Source of the DNA: Aestuariibaculum sediminum
GTDB taxonomy: Bacteria > Bacteroidota > Bacteroidia > Flavobacteriales > Flavobacteriaceae
Direction of reading: 5' to 3'
Assembly (NCBI RefSeq): GCF_014596945.1
Contig: NZ_JACVXB010000001.1
Span: forward strand, 248,001-312,000
Length of the DNA: 64,000 bases
Notes under the pieces: model-generated
The model's input: the letters and a program-made list of their open reading frames with translations, nothing else
Database searches by the model: none
Told to the model about the DNA's origin: nothing
Shown: in pieces, positions 27,681-37,267 of the stretch
Layout of the letters: each line of letters begins with the position of its first letter
Numbering within the stretch: position 1 is the stretch's first letter
Translations under genes and position numbers: made by a program

Positions 27681-28529
27681 TTACTGACCTAATTTGAAGT
27701 TTACTTTTACGAAACCTATTTGTTTAACAGGCGCATTAGGGTCTGGTTGCCATTTATGAGATAAAGCAATTTTTTTAGCAGGCTCAAGTAAACATGGTGC
27801 TGTATTGGTAGTTCCCCTAACGCCAGGTTCTGCTTCAATCACATTCCCATTTCTGTTTACAATTATCTTTACGATAACCATGCCCGATTCGTTACAATCC
27901 TGTTTTAGTGTTTGATATGACGCCCTTCCTCTACCGTTTAAACCATAACCGACGCCGCCACTACCAGATCCTCCGGAACCAAAATAGCTCGGTGCGTAGG
28001 GGTCGCCATCGAGTTGACCTTTATCACCTGCTTTATTATCATCACCTTCACCTCCAGTGGCCGTTCCTTCAGACTTACTTACACCTCCAATTAACGCATT
28101 TAATTTCCTCTTTTTTTCGTCTTGCTCACGCTTTTCTCTTGCAATACGCTCGGCTTCAGCTTTTGCCTTTGCATCGGCTTCTGCTTTAGCTTTAGCTTCT
28201 GCTTCTTTCTGTTTCTTTATCGCGATCTCTTCAGCATTATCCGCTGTAAGAACTTCTTCTTTTGTTTCAGCTGCCTTTGTTGGTTCTGCTTTTGTTACTT
28301 CAGGTTCCGAAGGGCGATCTATTTCATTGGGCTCAGATTTTATAGGTTTTAATGGCTGAACATTTCCGGACCCCACGTTAGACGTTCCGAAATTAACAGC
28401 TACCCCATATTCTACCGGAGGATCCATATAGGGCGTTCCCACTACAAATAACAGCAGCAATATAATAACCGTAATTAACGCCGTTAATTTAGCAGAATCT
28501 CTTTCGTGTTTCGTTTCGAAATATTTCAT
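27681..28529 (-). CDS. tonB: TonB-like energy transducer
   Basis: A 282-residue periplasm-spanning protein. One membrane helix lies at about 15-32 (LITVIILLLLFVVGT). A Glu/Pro region and then a Lys/Ala/Glu-rich probable helical rod follow (about 100-145). A Gly/Ser-rich stretch (GSGGSGSGGVGYG) leads to a C-terminal TonB fold (GMVIVKIIVNRNGNVIEAEPG, VKQIGFVKVNF). It passes proton-motive energy from ExbB/ExbD, encoded just upstream, to outer-membrane receptors. TolA-like use in cell-envelope maintenance is possible, since the layout resembles both. Confidence 0.86.
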   Translation of the reverse strand: MKYFETKHERDSAKLTALITVIILLLLFVVGTPYMDPPVEYGVAVNFGTSNVGSGNVQPLKPIKSEPNEIDRPSEPEVTKAEPTKAAETKEEVLTADNAEEIAIKKQKEAEAKAKAEADAKAKAEAERIAREKREQDEKKRKLNALIGGVSKSEGTATGGEGDDNKAGDKGQLDGDPYAPSYFGSGGSGSGGVGYGLNGRGRASYQTLKQDCNESGMVIVKIIVNRNGNVIEAEPGVRGTTNTAPCLLEPAKKIALSHKWQPDPNAPVKQIGFVKVNFKLGQ

Positions 28530-28600
28530 CAGTTTGTTTTTCTGATTTATGATATACTCACGCTATACCCTCAACCCCATTATAGCTTTAAAAGTCAAAT

Positions 28601-28996
28601 TTAGTTATTAGGTCTAACCGCCAAAATGACTTTAAATTTGTTTCTATTTGCTATATCCATCACCTTCACTACATTTTCGACTGGAACCGATTTTTCTGCT
28701 CTTAAAACAATTGTTGGTTTATCTTGAGTAGATAATAAAGCCAATAATTCATTTTCTAAAAGTGCTTCGCCAACGCGCTTTTGATCGATGTAGTAGGTTA
28801 AGTCCTTTTTGATACTAACTGCTACAGACTTCTTATTCTCGGTTTTGCCGCTTGCCTTTGGCAATAAAATATCGATAGCGTTTGTAGTAACTAATGTAGA
28901 CGCCAACATAAAAAATATCAACAACAGAAAAACAATATCTGTCATTGATGCCATACTAAATTCTGGCGTAACTTTATTTCTTCCTTTTAAATTCAT
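28601..28996 (-). CDS. exbD: ExbD/TolR-family biopolymer transport protein
   Basis: A 131-residue protein with one N-terminal membrane helix (ASMTDIVFLLLIFFML, about 16-31) containing the essential Asp, and a periplasmic domain (PTIVLRAEKSVPVENVVKVMDIANR). It is the proton-channel partner of ExbB. Its ATG overlaps the exbB stop by one base. Confidence 0.92.
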   Translation of the reverse strand: MNLKGRNKVTPEFSMASMTDIVFLLLIFFMLASTLVTTNAIDILLPKASGKTENKKSVAVSIKKDLTYYIDQKRVGEALLENELLALLSTQDKPTIVLRAEKSVPVENVVKVMDIANRNKFKVILAVRPNN

Positions 28997-29697
28997 TAAA
29001 TAGGCTCATTTAAATGATCTAAAAACTCTACTGAATGGGCTTCCATTTGGTACACAACCTTATCTGTTTTAACAACTAAATGGTTGTAGGTCATATAGGC
29101 AACAATACCAACAATTAATCCTGCTACAGTAGTCGTCATGGCGGTATATAATCCGTCAGCTAATAATTTTATATCAATTTGACCACCAGAATTGGCAATT
29201 TCGAAAATAGACAAGATCATTCCTATAACAGTTCCTAAGAATCCAATCATAGGTGCAGCTCCCGAAATAGTAGCCAATATACTCACGTTTTTTTCTAAGC
29301 TGTACACCTCTAATCTTCCTGCATTTTCAATGGCGGTATTTATATCGGCTAGGGGTTTTCCTATTCTTGTGATACCTTTATTAATAAGCCTTGATACTGG
29401 TGAATTGGTTTGCGCACATAATAATTGCGCCGAATCAATTTTACCATGTGTAACATGATCTTTAATTTGATTCATAAAATTAGCATCTATTTTTGCTGCC
29501 GATTTTATAGCAAACAAGCGCTCAAAATAGATATAAATTGCTGCTACAAGTAGGACAAACAGCAATAAAATAATGACTTGACCAGCAACACCACCGCTAC
29601 TGATTAGTTCGATAATCGAAAGTGTTTTTTCTACAGACTCTTCATCTGTAAGTAACTCGGCACCTTCTTGTGAATTTTGTAATAAAGTGTTAAGCAT
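28996..29697 (-). CDS. exbB: ExbB/TolQ/MotA-family proton channel protein
   Basis: A 233-residue inner-membrane protein with three hydrophobic segments: one near residues 34-55, and two in the conserved block SILATISGAAPMIGFLGTVIGMI and ADGLYTAMTTTVAGLIVGIVAYMTYN. It forms the proton channel powering the TonB-like transducer encoded two genes on. It is the first gene of the unit, and a strong terminator separates it from nhaD upstream. Confidence 0.92.
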   Translation of the reverse strand: MLNTLLQNSQEGAELLTDEESVEKTLSIIELISSGGVAGQVIILLLFVLLVAAIYIYFERLFAIKSAAKIDANFMNQIKDHVTHGKIDSAQLLCAQTNSPVSRLINKGITRIGKPLADINTAIENAGRLEVYSLEKNVSILATISGAAPMIGFLGTVIGMILSIFEIANSGGQIDIKLLADGLYTAMTTTVAGLIVGIVAYMTYNHLVVKTDKVVYQMEAHSVEFLDHLNEPI

Positions 29698-29809
29698 ATC
29701 TTTAAGTTTATGGGCAATTGTATAACGATTGTTTTGTTAATTAAGTATGTTATTACAAATAAACAAAAAAATAAATATTAATAATTAGTTTTATTTCATA
29801 CATACTTCT

Positions 29810-29843
29810 AAAAAACTACCTCGTGGAGTTGCCACGAGGTAGT
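29810..29843 (-). terminator. Terminator after nhaD
   Basis: A perfect 12-bp stem (ACTACCTCGTGG, 29815-29826, with CCACGAGGTAGT, 29832-29843) and a five-base loop are followed by a T run on the minus strand. Confidence 0.88.
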
Positions 29844-29906
29844 CTATTTTCTTGCGCTTACAAGTTTACAATTATTTAAGCACAGTTTAAAAAATTATTA
29901 TTTTGA

Positions 29907-31301
29907 TTAGAACAAGGTTCGGGTTACCATAAATGCCGCAGCTCCTACCAAGAAACCAACCAAGGCTAACCATGAAATCTTTTTAAGATACCAGAAGAAA
30001 TCAATTTTTTCCATACCCATAGCCACAACACCAGCAGCAGAACCAATAATTAACATACTTCCTCCTGTTCCTGCTGAATATGCTATAAAGTGCCAAAGCT
30101 CATTATCCATAGGCTCATGAAACATTCCCAAACTCGCTGCAACCAACGGTACATTATCGATAACCGCAGATCCCACACCTAATAATAACACAACTAAATC
30201 TGACACACCTTCACCCACATGAATTTCTGTTCCTAACATTGGCATAGTTTCCTGTAAAGACTCAGCAAATCCGAATAAAATTCCTAAAGACTCTAAGGCG
30301 GCAACCGCCATTAAAATTCCTAAGAAGAATAATATACTTGGTAATTCAATTTTAGATAGTGAATGGTGCACCGGACTATGGTGCGCATGTGCATCACTTT
30401 CGCCATCAAGCTCTGTCATACTAAACTTAGAGCTACTATAAATTTCTGCAAATACAGCCACAACACCTAGAGACAACATCATTCCCACATAAGGCGGTAA
30501 GTGTGTTACCATTTTAAAAATCGGAACAAACACAATAGCACCAAGCCCTAAATATAGCATTGTAGCGCTAAACTTCGATTTTGGTTTGTCATCATCACTT
30601 TCTTCAATATCAAGCTCTCCTTTAAACACTGGTAAAAACGAAGCTATTAACGAAGGAACTATCATACATAATAACGATGGTACAAATAAATACCCAACCA
30701 AATGATCGGTTGATACTTTTTTACCAATCCATAACATGGTTGTGGTTACATCCCCAATTGGAGACCATGCTCCTCCTGCATTTGCTGCAATAATAATTAA
30801 ACCTGCATACCAAATACGAATATCGCGGTCTTTTACAATTTTTTGAAGTATTGAAATTAATACAATTGTCGCTGTTAAATTATCGATAATAGCCGATAAA
30901 ATAAATGCTAGTATAGAAAATATCCATAATATTTTGGTTTTCTTTTTTGTTTTAACAAAGCTCTTTATTGTAGCAAAACCATCGAAATAATCAATAATTT
31001 CAACAATTGTCATCGCTCCCAAAAGAAACACCAAAATTTCGGCTGTTTTACCCAAATGATGCAATAAGGTTTCCTCCATGAGGTGCAGCTTTTCGTAGTG
31101 ATTAAAATCGCCAAAACCAGCGAGCAAGTCGTGGTTGGCAGAATCAAACCAGTTTGGAAAGCTATCTAAACCTAGAGATATTAAGGCCCAACAAATAGCC
31201 ATCATGACCAATGCCGGTATAAGTTTATCTATTTTTAAATTATGTTCGAGAGTTATGGCTAAATAGCCTAAAACAAATACTAAAATAATCGCTGTTTCCA
31301 T
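29907..31301 (-). CDS. nhaD: NhaD-type sodium:proton antiporter
   Basis: A 464-residue polytopic transporter of the NhaD branch of the ArsB/NhaD superfamily, with about 11-12 hydrophobic segments. Family marks include FLLGAMTIVEIIDYFDGF, IDNLTATIVLISIL, AANAGGAWSPIGDVTTTMLW and SAVIDNVPLVAASLGM. A His-rich cytoplasmic or periplasmic loop (HAHHSPVHHS) lies near residue 300. It should export sodium in exchange for protons, which fits a marine host. The neighbouring superfamily member ArsB pumps arsenite, but the motifs here favour NhaD. It follows the amino-acid dehydrogenase by 14 bases. Confidence 0.88.
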   Translation of the reverse strand: METAIILVFVLGYLAITLEHNLKIDKLIPALVMMAICWALISLGLDSFPNWFDSANHDLLAGFGDFNHYEKLHLMEETLLHHLGKTAEILVFLLGAMTIVEIIDYFDGFATIKSFVKTKKKTKILWIFSILAFILSAIIDNLTATIVLISILQKIVKDRDIRIWYAGLIIIAANAGGAWSPIGDVTTTMLWIGKKVSTDHLVGYLFVPSLLCMIVPSLIASFLPVFKGELDIEESDDDKPKSKFSATMLYLGLGAIVFVPIFKMVTHLPPYVGMMLSLGVVAVFAEIYSSSKFSMTELDGESDAHAHHSPVHHSLSKIELPSILFFLGILMAVAALESLGILFGFAESLQETMPMLGTEIHVGEGVSDLVVLLLGVGSAVIDNVPLVAASLGMFHEPMDNELWHFIAYSAGTGGSMLIIGSAAGVVAMGMEKIDFFWYLKKISWLALVGFLVGAAAFMVTRTLF

Positions 31302-31315
31302 AAAAAAATTAAAAA

Positions 31316-32542
31316 TTAAATAAGTTGGCTGAGCGCAATCTCAAAAGCGGTAGCACTCATACCTGTTTTATGTTGGTTTTTGCTATAAACGTTTTCTATA
31401 GCTTCCTTTATCTTATTCGATGTATCATTAAAAATAGCATCGTCTGTCATTTGCACACGACGCTCCATAAAGTAAGCAAATACACGTGCCATACCACAGT
31501 TCGATATAAAATCAGGAATTAAACTAACCTGATTATCGGTATGCTCCATAATCGGCCCAAAAAATATTTCTTTATCTGCAAAAGGCACATTGGCTCCACA
31601 GGAAATAACTTCAAGTCCGTTTTTAATTAACTGATTTATTTGTTGCTCAGTAATTAATCGAGATGCGGCACAAGGTGCAAAAATTTCAGCATTAATGCTC
31701 CAAATTTTATCATTTATCTCTTCAAAAGGGATCAAATGATCACTTTCTAAGGTGTTACCCTTTTTTGCTAAAAATAAGGCTTTAATCTCCTCAAATGTAA
31801 ATCCTTGCTCATTTATTAAACCGCCCGCAATATCGATAATTCCTACGACTTTTGCACCCATTTGAGCCAAATAATATGCTGCCGCAGCTCCTACATTCCC
31901 AAACCCTTGAATAACAGCACGTTTACCTTGAACCGATCCGTCGTAGATTTTATAAAAATGTTTTACAGCCTCGGCAACACCAAATCCTGTTATCATATCG
32001 GCAACAGTATATTTTCTTAAAACATCGGGGGAATACTTCGGATTTTCAATGACTTTTATAACACCTTGTCTTAATTGCCCGATACGGTTAATTTTATCGG
32101 CTTCCGTTGGTTTAAAATGTCCGTTAAACACACCTTCCTGAGGATGCCAGACCCCACTTTCTTCAGTTATTGGAATAACCTCATGAATTTCATCTACATT
32201 TAAATCTCCTCCTGTCCCGTAATAACTTTTAAGCAATGGAGAAACCACCTTATACCAACGTTCAAGCACCCCTTTCTTTCTTGGATCTTTAGGATCGAAA
32301 TTAATCCCCGATTTAGCACCACCAATAGCTGGACCCGAAACTGTAAATTTAATCTCCATGGTTTTTGCCAACGACAAAACTTCATTTACATCTAAACCTA
32401 AACGCATTCTGGTACCGCCTCCGGCTGCACCGCCGCGTAATGAATTAATCACTACCCAGCCTTCGGCTTCGGTTTCGGAGTCTTTCCAGTTAAATATTAT
32501 TTCAGGGGTTTTATTCTCGTATTTTTTTAATAATTCTTTCAT
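31316..32542 (-). CDS. Glu/Leu/Phe/Val dehydrogenase family protein
   Basis: A 408-residue NAD(P)-dependent amino-acid dehydrogenase. The N-terminal substrate region has GGAAGGGTRMRLG and the catalytic Lys in GGAKSGINFDP. The Rossmann part follows with GFGNVGAAAAYYLAQMG (about 215-231) and FAPCAASRLIT. The substrate within the family (glutamate, leucine or valine) cannot be told. It lies before nhaD with a 14-base gap, probably co-transcribed. Confidence 0.88.
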   Translation of the reverse strand: MKELLKKYENKTPEIIFNWKDSETEAEGWVVINSLRGGAAGGGTRMRLGLDVNEVLSLAKTMEIKFTVSGPAIGGAKSGINFDPKDPRKKGVLERWYKVVSPLLKSYYGTGGDLNVDEIHEVIPITEESGVWHPQEGVFNGHFKPTEADKINRIGQLRQGVIKVIENPKYSPDVLRKYTVADMITGFGVAEAVKHFYKIYDGSVQGKRAVIQGFGNVGAAAAYYLAQMGAKVVGIIDIAGGLINEQGFTFEEIKALFLAKKGNTLESDHLIPFEEINDKIWSINAEIFAPCAASRLITEQQINQLIKNGLEVISCGANVPFADKEIFFGPIMEHTDNQVSLIPDFISNCGMARVFAYFMERRVQMTDDAIFNDTSNKIKEAIENVYSKNQHKTGMSATAFEIALSQLI

Positions 32543-32708
32543 TGTGTTTGTTTAAAAATGTCTTTAATAACTGATTCTAAAATCAAATTTGTTCGGTGTT
32601 TTTTGATATTAAAGCGTAGCTATAATTGAGTCATTTCTAAACGGTTTAAATTATTAATTCACAAATATAAAAAACTAAAAATGCCTGAAGATTAATTTTA
32701 AATTATTT

Positions 32709-33773
32709 TTAGGGCCGTAAAATCTTGCCCGAACTGTGGTCTTTACTGGCTCCCGTTACCGTACTCAGGCAATTTATTTCGTTACGAAGTTTCAAGACTC
32801 CGAGGAACCCAAAAATTAAAGCTTCTTTAAATTCAACAATGGCAGCTTCCGGAATAACGATGTTATTTTCAGTATACGTTTTCAATCTTTTAATTAGAAA
32901 CGCATTGTAAACGCCTCCTCCCGTAATGAATACCGATGCTTTTTTCTTTTTATTCATTTCATTGGCCAGTTGTAGTGCTATATGCTCAACAAAGGTTCTT
33001 AAAACATCATTAACACTTAATTGAAATCCATCTATTAACGGAAAGATTTTTAAATTAACCCATTCTAAGCCAAGCGATTTAGGAAAATCTTCTAGATAAA
33101 ACGGTATAGCATTTAATTCATTTAACAGATCCCGATGCACAACTCCTTTGGCAGCTATTTTTCCTCCATCATCATAATCATAACCTAATTTCTTGACATA
33201 ATGATTTAAAACAATATTAACCGGACAAATATCATAGGCAATTCGCTTATTTTCTATTTCTGTTGAGATATTTGCGAATCCTCCAAGGTTTAAACAAAAA
33301 TCGAAATTCGAAAACAACAATTTATCACCTATAGGCACAAGAGGAGCGCCCTGCCCTCCAAAAGCTACATCTTGAACTCTAAAATCGCACACAACAGTTT
33401 CCTGAATTTTTTTTGCTAACTCAGGTAAATTTCCAATTTGATATGTTATCTCCTTTTCAGGTTGATGAAGCGCTGTGTGCCCATGAGAACAAACTGCATC
33501 AATTTTATCTATATTAAATTCGGTTATAAAGTTTTTTATTACCTCAGCTAAATAATTAGTGTACTCGAGATCGATAGATTTCAATTCTTCTATAGAACGG
33601 GAAACCAAATCGCTTAACACAGTACACCAAACCTTCGGATACGTTACCGTTTGAGCATGGATGACCTGAAAATTCCAGCGATTACTTTTTTCAAACGACA
33701 CATAAATTAAGTCTATACCATCGAGCGATGTCCCAGACATAACTCCAATAACTTTATAACTATTTTTTATCAT
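32709..33773 (-). CDS. anmK: Anhydro-N-acetylmuramic acid kinase
   Basis: A 354-residue sugar kinase that recycles 1,6-anhydro-MurNAc from cell-wall turnover to MurNAc-6-phosphate. The family start VIGVMSGTSLDGIDL, GHTALHQPE, DFRVQDVAFGGQGAPLVPIGD and ITGGGVYN are all intact. I start at the ATG at 33773. TTG codons three codons upstream are in frame but overlap a TATTTTTG -7 match (33787-33780) that ends six bases before the ATG. It is divergent from the acyl-CoA dehydrogenase gene. Confidence 0.9.
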   Translation of the reverse strand: MIKNSYKVIGVMSGTSLDGIDLIYVSFEKSNRWNFQVIHAQTVTYPKVWCTVLSDLVSRSIEELKSIDLEYTNYLAEVIKNFITEFNIDKIDAVCSHGHTALHQPEKEITYQIGNLPELAKKIQETVVCDFRVQDVAFGGQGAPLVPIGDKLLFSNFDFCLNLGGFANISTEIENKRIAYDICPVNIVLNHYVKKLGYDYDDGGKIAAKGVVHRDLLNELNAIPFYLEDFPKSLGLEWVNLKIFPLIDGFQLSVNDVLRTFVEHIALQLANEMNKKKKASVFITGGGVYNAFLIKRLKTYTENNIVIPEAAIVEFKEALIFGFLGVLKLRNEINCLSTVTGASKDHSSGKILRP

Positions 33774-33820
33774 ACTCAACAAAAATAAGAATGCCTTTTA
33801 ATAAATTATCATTAAAAAGC

Positions 33821-33828
33821 TATATTTG
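33821..33828 (+). promoter_or_regulatory. -7 element of the acyl-CoA dehydrogenase gene
   Basis: TATATTTG matches the -7 consensus exactly, 39 bases before the ATG. A weak TTTT lies about 21 bases upstream at the -33 position. Confidence 0.5.
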
Positions 33829-33867
33829 TGTGTATTTTTTATCGAATAAACGCAATAACTAAGAATT

Positions 33868-35010
33868 ATGAATTTTACGCTTTCTGAAGAACATAAAATG
33901 ATACGAGATGCCGCACGCGATTTTGCTCAAAACGAATTATTACCAGGGGTAATAGAACGTGATGAAAAGCAAAACTTCCCTAAAACGCTCGTAAAAAAAA
34001 TGGGAGACCTTGGTTTTCTAGGCATTATGGTCGACCCAAAATATGGCGGTAGTGGCATGGATACCATTTCATATGTATTAATTATGGAAGAATTATCAAA
34101 AATAGACGCTTCGGCTTCGGTAATCGTATCGGTAAATAATTCTTTGGTTTGTTACGGTCTTGAAGCATACGGCACAGAAGAGCAAAAACAAAACTACTTA
34201 ACAAAATTAGCAACTGGAGAATATTTAGGTGCATTTTGTTTAAGCGAACCCGAAGCTGGTAGCGACGCTACCTCTCAAAAAACCACTGCAATCGACAAAG
34301 GTGATTATTACCTTTTAAATGGCACAAAAAACTGGATAACTAATGGCGGTCGTGCCGATATATATCTGGTTATGGCACAAACTGATCGGGACAAAGGGTC
34401 GCACGGCATTAACGCCTTTATAATTGAAAAAGATATGGAAGGTTTTCATATTGGTCCCAAAGAAGATAAACTAGGAATTCGAGGAAGCGACACCCACACC
34501 CTACAATTTAATGATGTAAAAGTCCCAAAAGCAAATCGCATAGGCGAAGATGGCTCCGGTTTTAGGTTTGCTATGAAAACACTTTCTGGTGGTCGCATAG
34601 GTATTGCTGCTCAAGCCTTAGGAATAGCCGCTGGCGCTTACGAACTGGCTTTAAAATATTCAAGGGAACGTAAGGCTTTTGGAACTGAAATTTGCAACCA
34701 TCAAGCCATTGCTTTTAAGTTAGCCGATATGTATACCGACATTGAAGCAGCCAGATATTTAGTGATGCGAGCAGCCTGGGATAAAGACCAAGGTAAAAGC
34801 TATGATGTATCGAGTGCTGTAGCTAAATTACAAGCCTCAAAAGTAGCCATGCAACATACTGTGGAAGCCGTCCAAATTTTTGGAGGAAACGGTTTTGTAA
34901 AAGAGTACCATGTAGAACGCCTAATGCGTGATGCTAAAATTACACAAATTTACGAGGGTACTTCAGAAATTCAAAAAATTGTAATCTCGAGAAGTATTTT
35001 GAGAGCTTAA
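33868..35010 (+). CDS. Acyl-CoA dehydrogenase
   Basis: A 380-residue FAD flavoprotein oxidising acyl-CoA to enoyl-CoA. It shows the two family signatures (GAFCLSEPEAGSDA and the QIFGGNGFVKEYHVERLMRDAK block) and the catalytic Glu in QIYEGTSEIQ near the C-terminus. The length is typical of short/medium-chain enzymes; chain preference is not readable. It has its own promoter and terminator. Confidence 0.92.
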   Translation: MNFTLSEEHKMIRDAARDFAQNELLPGVIERDEKQNFPKTLVKKMGDLGFLGIMVDPKYGGSGMDTISYVLIMEELSKIDASASVIVSVNNSLVCYGLEAYGTEEQKQNYLTKLATGEYLGAFCLSEPEAGSDATSQKTTAIDKGDYYLLNGTKNWITNGGRADIYLVMAQTDRDKGSHGINAFIIEKDMEGFHIGPKEDKLGIRGSDTHTLQFNDVKVPKANRIGEDGSGFRFAMKTLSGGRIGIAAQALGIAAGAYELALKYSRERKAFGTEICNHQAIAFKLADMYTDIEAARYLVMRAAWDKDQGKSYDVSSAVAKLQASKVAMQHTVEAVQIFGGNGFVKEYHVERLMRDAKITQIYEGTSEIQKIVISRSILRA

Positions 35011-35082
35011 AAATTCCTTTTTACAAACAGTATTTAAAAATCCATTTTTTATTTCTAGATCCCAAAAACGACAACGTTTTAT

Positions 35083-35120
35083 AGTCCATTATTTTCTTTT
35101 GAGAATAATGGACTTTTTTT
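35083..35120 (+). terminator. Terminator after acyl-CoA dehydrogenase
   Basis: AGTCCATTATT (35083-35093) pairs with AATAATGGACT (35104-35114), followed by seven T. It isolates the gene from the arsenosugar cluster. Confidence 0.88.
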
Positions 35121-35187
35121 GTTAAGAAAATTAATAGCTTTCGACTTTTAAGTTATACATTTCTATTTTTAAACAAAAAATCAAAAT

Positions 35188-35523
35188 ATGCAAAAAACAT
35201 ATTACGACCCAGCCGATCTTAAAAAATTTGGAAAAATATCGGAATGGAATGAAGAATTAGGCGCCAAATTTTTCGAATACTACGGTAAAGTTTTTGAAGC
35301 TGGCGCACTTACTGAAAGAGAAAAATCACTAATAGCTTTAGCCGTATCTCACACCATTCAGTGCCCATATTGCATTGATGCTTACACTGGCGACGGTTTA
35401 CAACGTGGCATTACAAAGGAAGAGATGATGGAAGCTTTACATGTAGCATCGGCTATTAGAGGAGGTGCTTCGCTCGTGCACGGTGTCCAAATGATGAACA
35501 AAGTGAATAAACTGGACATGTAA
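35188..35523 (+). CDS. Arsenosugar-cluster AhpD-like (CMD family) protein
   Basis: A 111-residue single-domain carboxymuconolactone-decarboxylase/AhpD-fold protein. The redox CxxC is present in HTIQCPYCIDAYT (about residues 57-69), followed by EALHVASAIRGGASLVHG. Proteins of this exact size next to ArsS are known as arsenosugar-biosynthesis-associated peroxidase-like proteins. It probably acts as a disulfide reductant or peroxidase, perhaps reducing arsenic or protecting thiols; that is inference. It is first in a four-gene run. Confidence 0.86.
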   Translation: MQKTYYDPADLKKFGKISEWNEELGAKFFEYYGKVFEAGALTEREKSLIALAVSHTIQCPYCIDAYTGDGLQRGITKEEMMEALHVASAIRGGASLVHGVQMMNKVNKLDM

Positions 35524-35562
35524 ACAGTACTTTTAGCCAACAAAATAACTAACTATTTTCAA

Positions 35563-36615
35563 ATGATTAAATCGCTTCATAAACGTGAAAGTGAATTGGC
35601 AAATGCCAAGAGACAACAGGAAATACTTTCAAATAGTATTTTTCAACATGGTGAATTACCTACTTTTAAAACCAAACTTTCAGAATCTAAACAATTCCCT
35701 TTACAAGCTAAAAAGCTAGAAATTTTGCAGATTAACTTAGGGTATATGTGCAACCAAATTTGCACACATTGTCATGTCGACGCTGGTCCCGATCGAAAGG
35801 AAATTATGAGCAAGGACACGATGTTACAATGTTTAGAAGTTATAAAAACTACCGGAGCACATACTTTAGATTTAACGGGCGGTGCGCCAGAAATGAATCC
35901 GAATTTTCGTTGGTTTGTAGAAGAAGCTTCAGAAGCAGGAATTAAAGATTTTATTGTTCGTTCAAACTTAACCATCATTACAGCAAATAAAAAATATTTC
36001 GATTTGCCAGACTTTTTCAAAAAGCACAATGTTCATGTTGTAAGTTCGATGCCACACTGGACTAAAGGAAAAACCGACAAACAACGTGGTAACGGTGTTT
36101 TCGATGCCTCACTTAGAGCTTTAAAAATGTTAAACGATGTAGGTTACGGTTTACCCAACAGCACTCTTAAACTGGATTTAGTCTACAATCCTTCAGGAGC
36201 TTTTCTACCAGCCAATCAATCGGCTATGGAAAATGACTTTAAAAAAGCATTTCTTGAAGAATTCGGTATTCATTTTCATAACCTCTTTGCTTTAACTAAT
36301 TTACCTATTAGTCGGTTTTTAGATTATTTAATCGCCTCTGAAAATTATGAAGATTACATGTATGCATTAGTTGAAGCCTTTAATCCTAATGCGGTAAAAA
36401 ACGTGATGTGTACCAACACCCTTTCGGTGAGTTGGAATGGTTATTTATACGATTGCGATTTCAATCAAATGTTAGAGCTTCCTGTAAACAGTAAAGTAAA
36501 ACACATTTCCGATTATAACGAGAACCTTCTAGAAGGCAGAGATATTGTTATTTCTCAACATTGCTATGGTTGTACCGCCGGTGCAGGTAGTAGTTGCCAG
36601 GGATCTGTTACCTAA
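35563..36615 (+). CDS. arsS: Arsenosugar biosynthesis radical SAM protein ArsS
   Basis: A 350-residue radical SAM enzyme. The 4Fe-4S/SAM motif is CNQICTHC (Cys 63, 67, 70), and extra Cys occur in VMCTN, YDCDF and the C-terminal QHCYGC..SSC (about 334, 337, 345). ArsS attaches a 5'-deoxyadenosyl group from SAM to dimethylated arsenic, the step that commits arsenic to the sugar. Some relatives are selenoproteins; no in-frame TGA is needed here. It is 39 bases after the AhpD-like gene and 16 bases before the TIGR04282 gene, in the conserved cluster order. Confidence 0.9.
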   Translation: MIKSLHKRESELANAKRQQEILSNSIFQHGELPTFKTKLSESKQFPLQAKKLEILQINLGYMCNQICTHCHVDAGPDRKEIMSKDTMLQCLEVIKTTGAHTLDLTGGAPEMNPNFRWFVEEASEAGIKDFIVRSNLTIITANKKYFDLPDFFKKHNVHVVSSMPHWTKGKTDKQRGNGVFDASLRALKMLNDVGYGLPNSTLKLDLVYNPSGAFLPANQSAMENDFKKAFLEEFGIHFHNLFALTNLPISRFLDYLIASENYEDYMYALVEAFNPNAVKNVMCTNTLSVSWNGYLYDCDFNQMLELPVNSKVKHISDYNENLLEGRDIVISQHCYGCTAGAGSSCQGSVT

Positions 36616-36631
36616 TTTTGTTTCAATTTAA

Positions 36632-37267
36632 ATGAAAACCCAAAATATTAATTCAGACCCCAAACAGGCTTTAATCATTTTTACGAGAAATCCAGAACTT
36701 GGTAAGTGCAAAACTCGATTAGCAAAAACCGTTGGTGATGAAGTCGCATTAAAAATTTACAAACATCTACTGCAACATACAGCTTCGGTAGCTGCATCTT
36801 TAAAAGTAGACAAATTTGTGTTTTATTCTGAAAACATCGTTGAAAACGATATTTGGAATCCGAAAATATTCCACAAATATTTACAATCGGGACAAGATTT
36901 GGGAGAGCGCATGGAATCAGCCTTTTCAGCTCTTTTAAACCTGGGCTACAACAAGGTTATTATAATTGGTAGCGACTTATTAGATTTAAATACCAAGACC
37001 ATTAACAAGGCTTTTGAAAAACTTAATACTCATGACTATGTTGTTGGCCCTGCAAAAGACGGTGGATATTATTTATTAGGAATGAAAATTTTAACACCCA
37101 CACTTTTTAAAAACAAAGCATGGGGAACCCAAACCGTACTTAAAGAAACTTTAAAAAATTTACAAAACAAAAACTTTTCCTTATTACAAGAATTAAATGA
37201 TATTGATACCTTTGAAGATATTCAAGGTTATGAAGAATTAAAACAATATTATTCAACTCATGATTAA
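36632..37267 (+). CDS. TIGR04282-family arsenosugar glycosyltransferase
   Basis: A 211-residue protein with a CofC-like nucleotidyl/glycosyltransferase fold. Visible are the entry motif IIFTRNPELGKCKTRLAKTVG, GQDLGERMESAF, IIGSDLLDL and DGGYYLLGM. The family is tied to arsenosugar clusters and may activate or transfer the sugar moiety; the reaction is not proven. It overlaps the following nucleoside phosphorylase gene by eight bases, indicating translational coupling. Confidence 0.87.
   Translation: MKTQNINSDPKQALIIFTRNPELGKCKTRLAKTVGDEVALKIYKHLLQHTASVAASLKVDKFVFYSENIVENDIWNPKIFHKYLQSGQDLGERMESAFSALLNLGYNKVIIIGSDLLDLNTKTINKAFEKLNTHDYVVGPAKDGGYYLLGMKILTPTLFKNKAWGTQTVLKETLKNLQNKNFSLLQELNDIDTFEDIQGYEELKQYYSTHD

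Noticed and set aside
28057-28359. Plus-strand ORFs opposite the Lys/Ala/Glu rod of tonB
   Set aside because: Phe/Ala/Ser-rich products are the expected complement of a Lys/Ala/Glu repeat and resemble no protein family.
29907-31301. Transporter as an arsenite pump (ArsB) linked to the arsenosugar genes
   Set aside because: Its motifs fit the NhaD branch, and it is on the opposite strand in a unit with an amino-acid dehydrogenase, 4 kb from the cluster.
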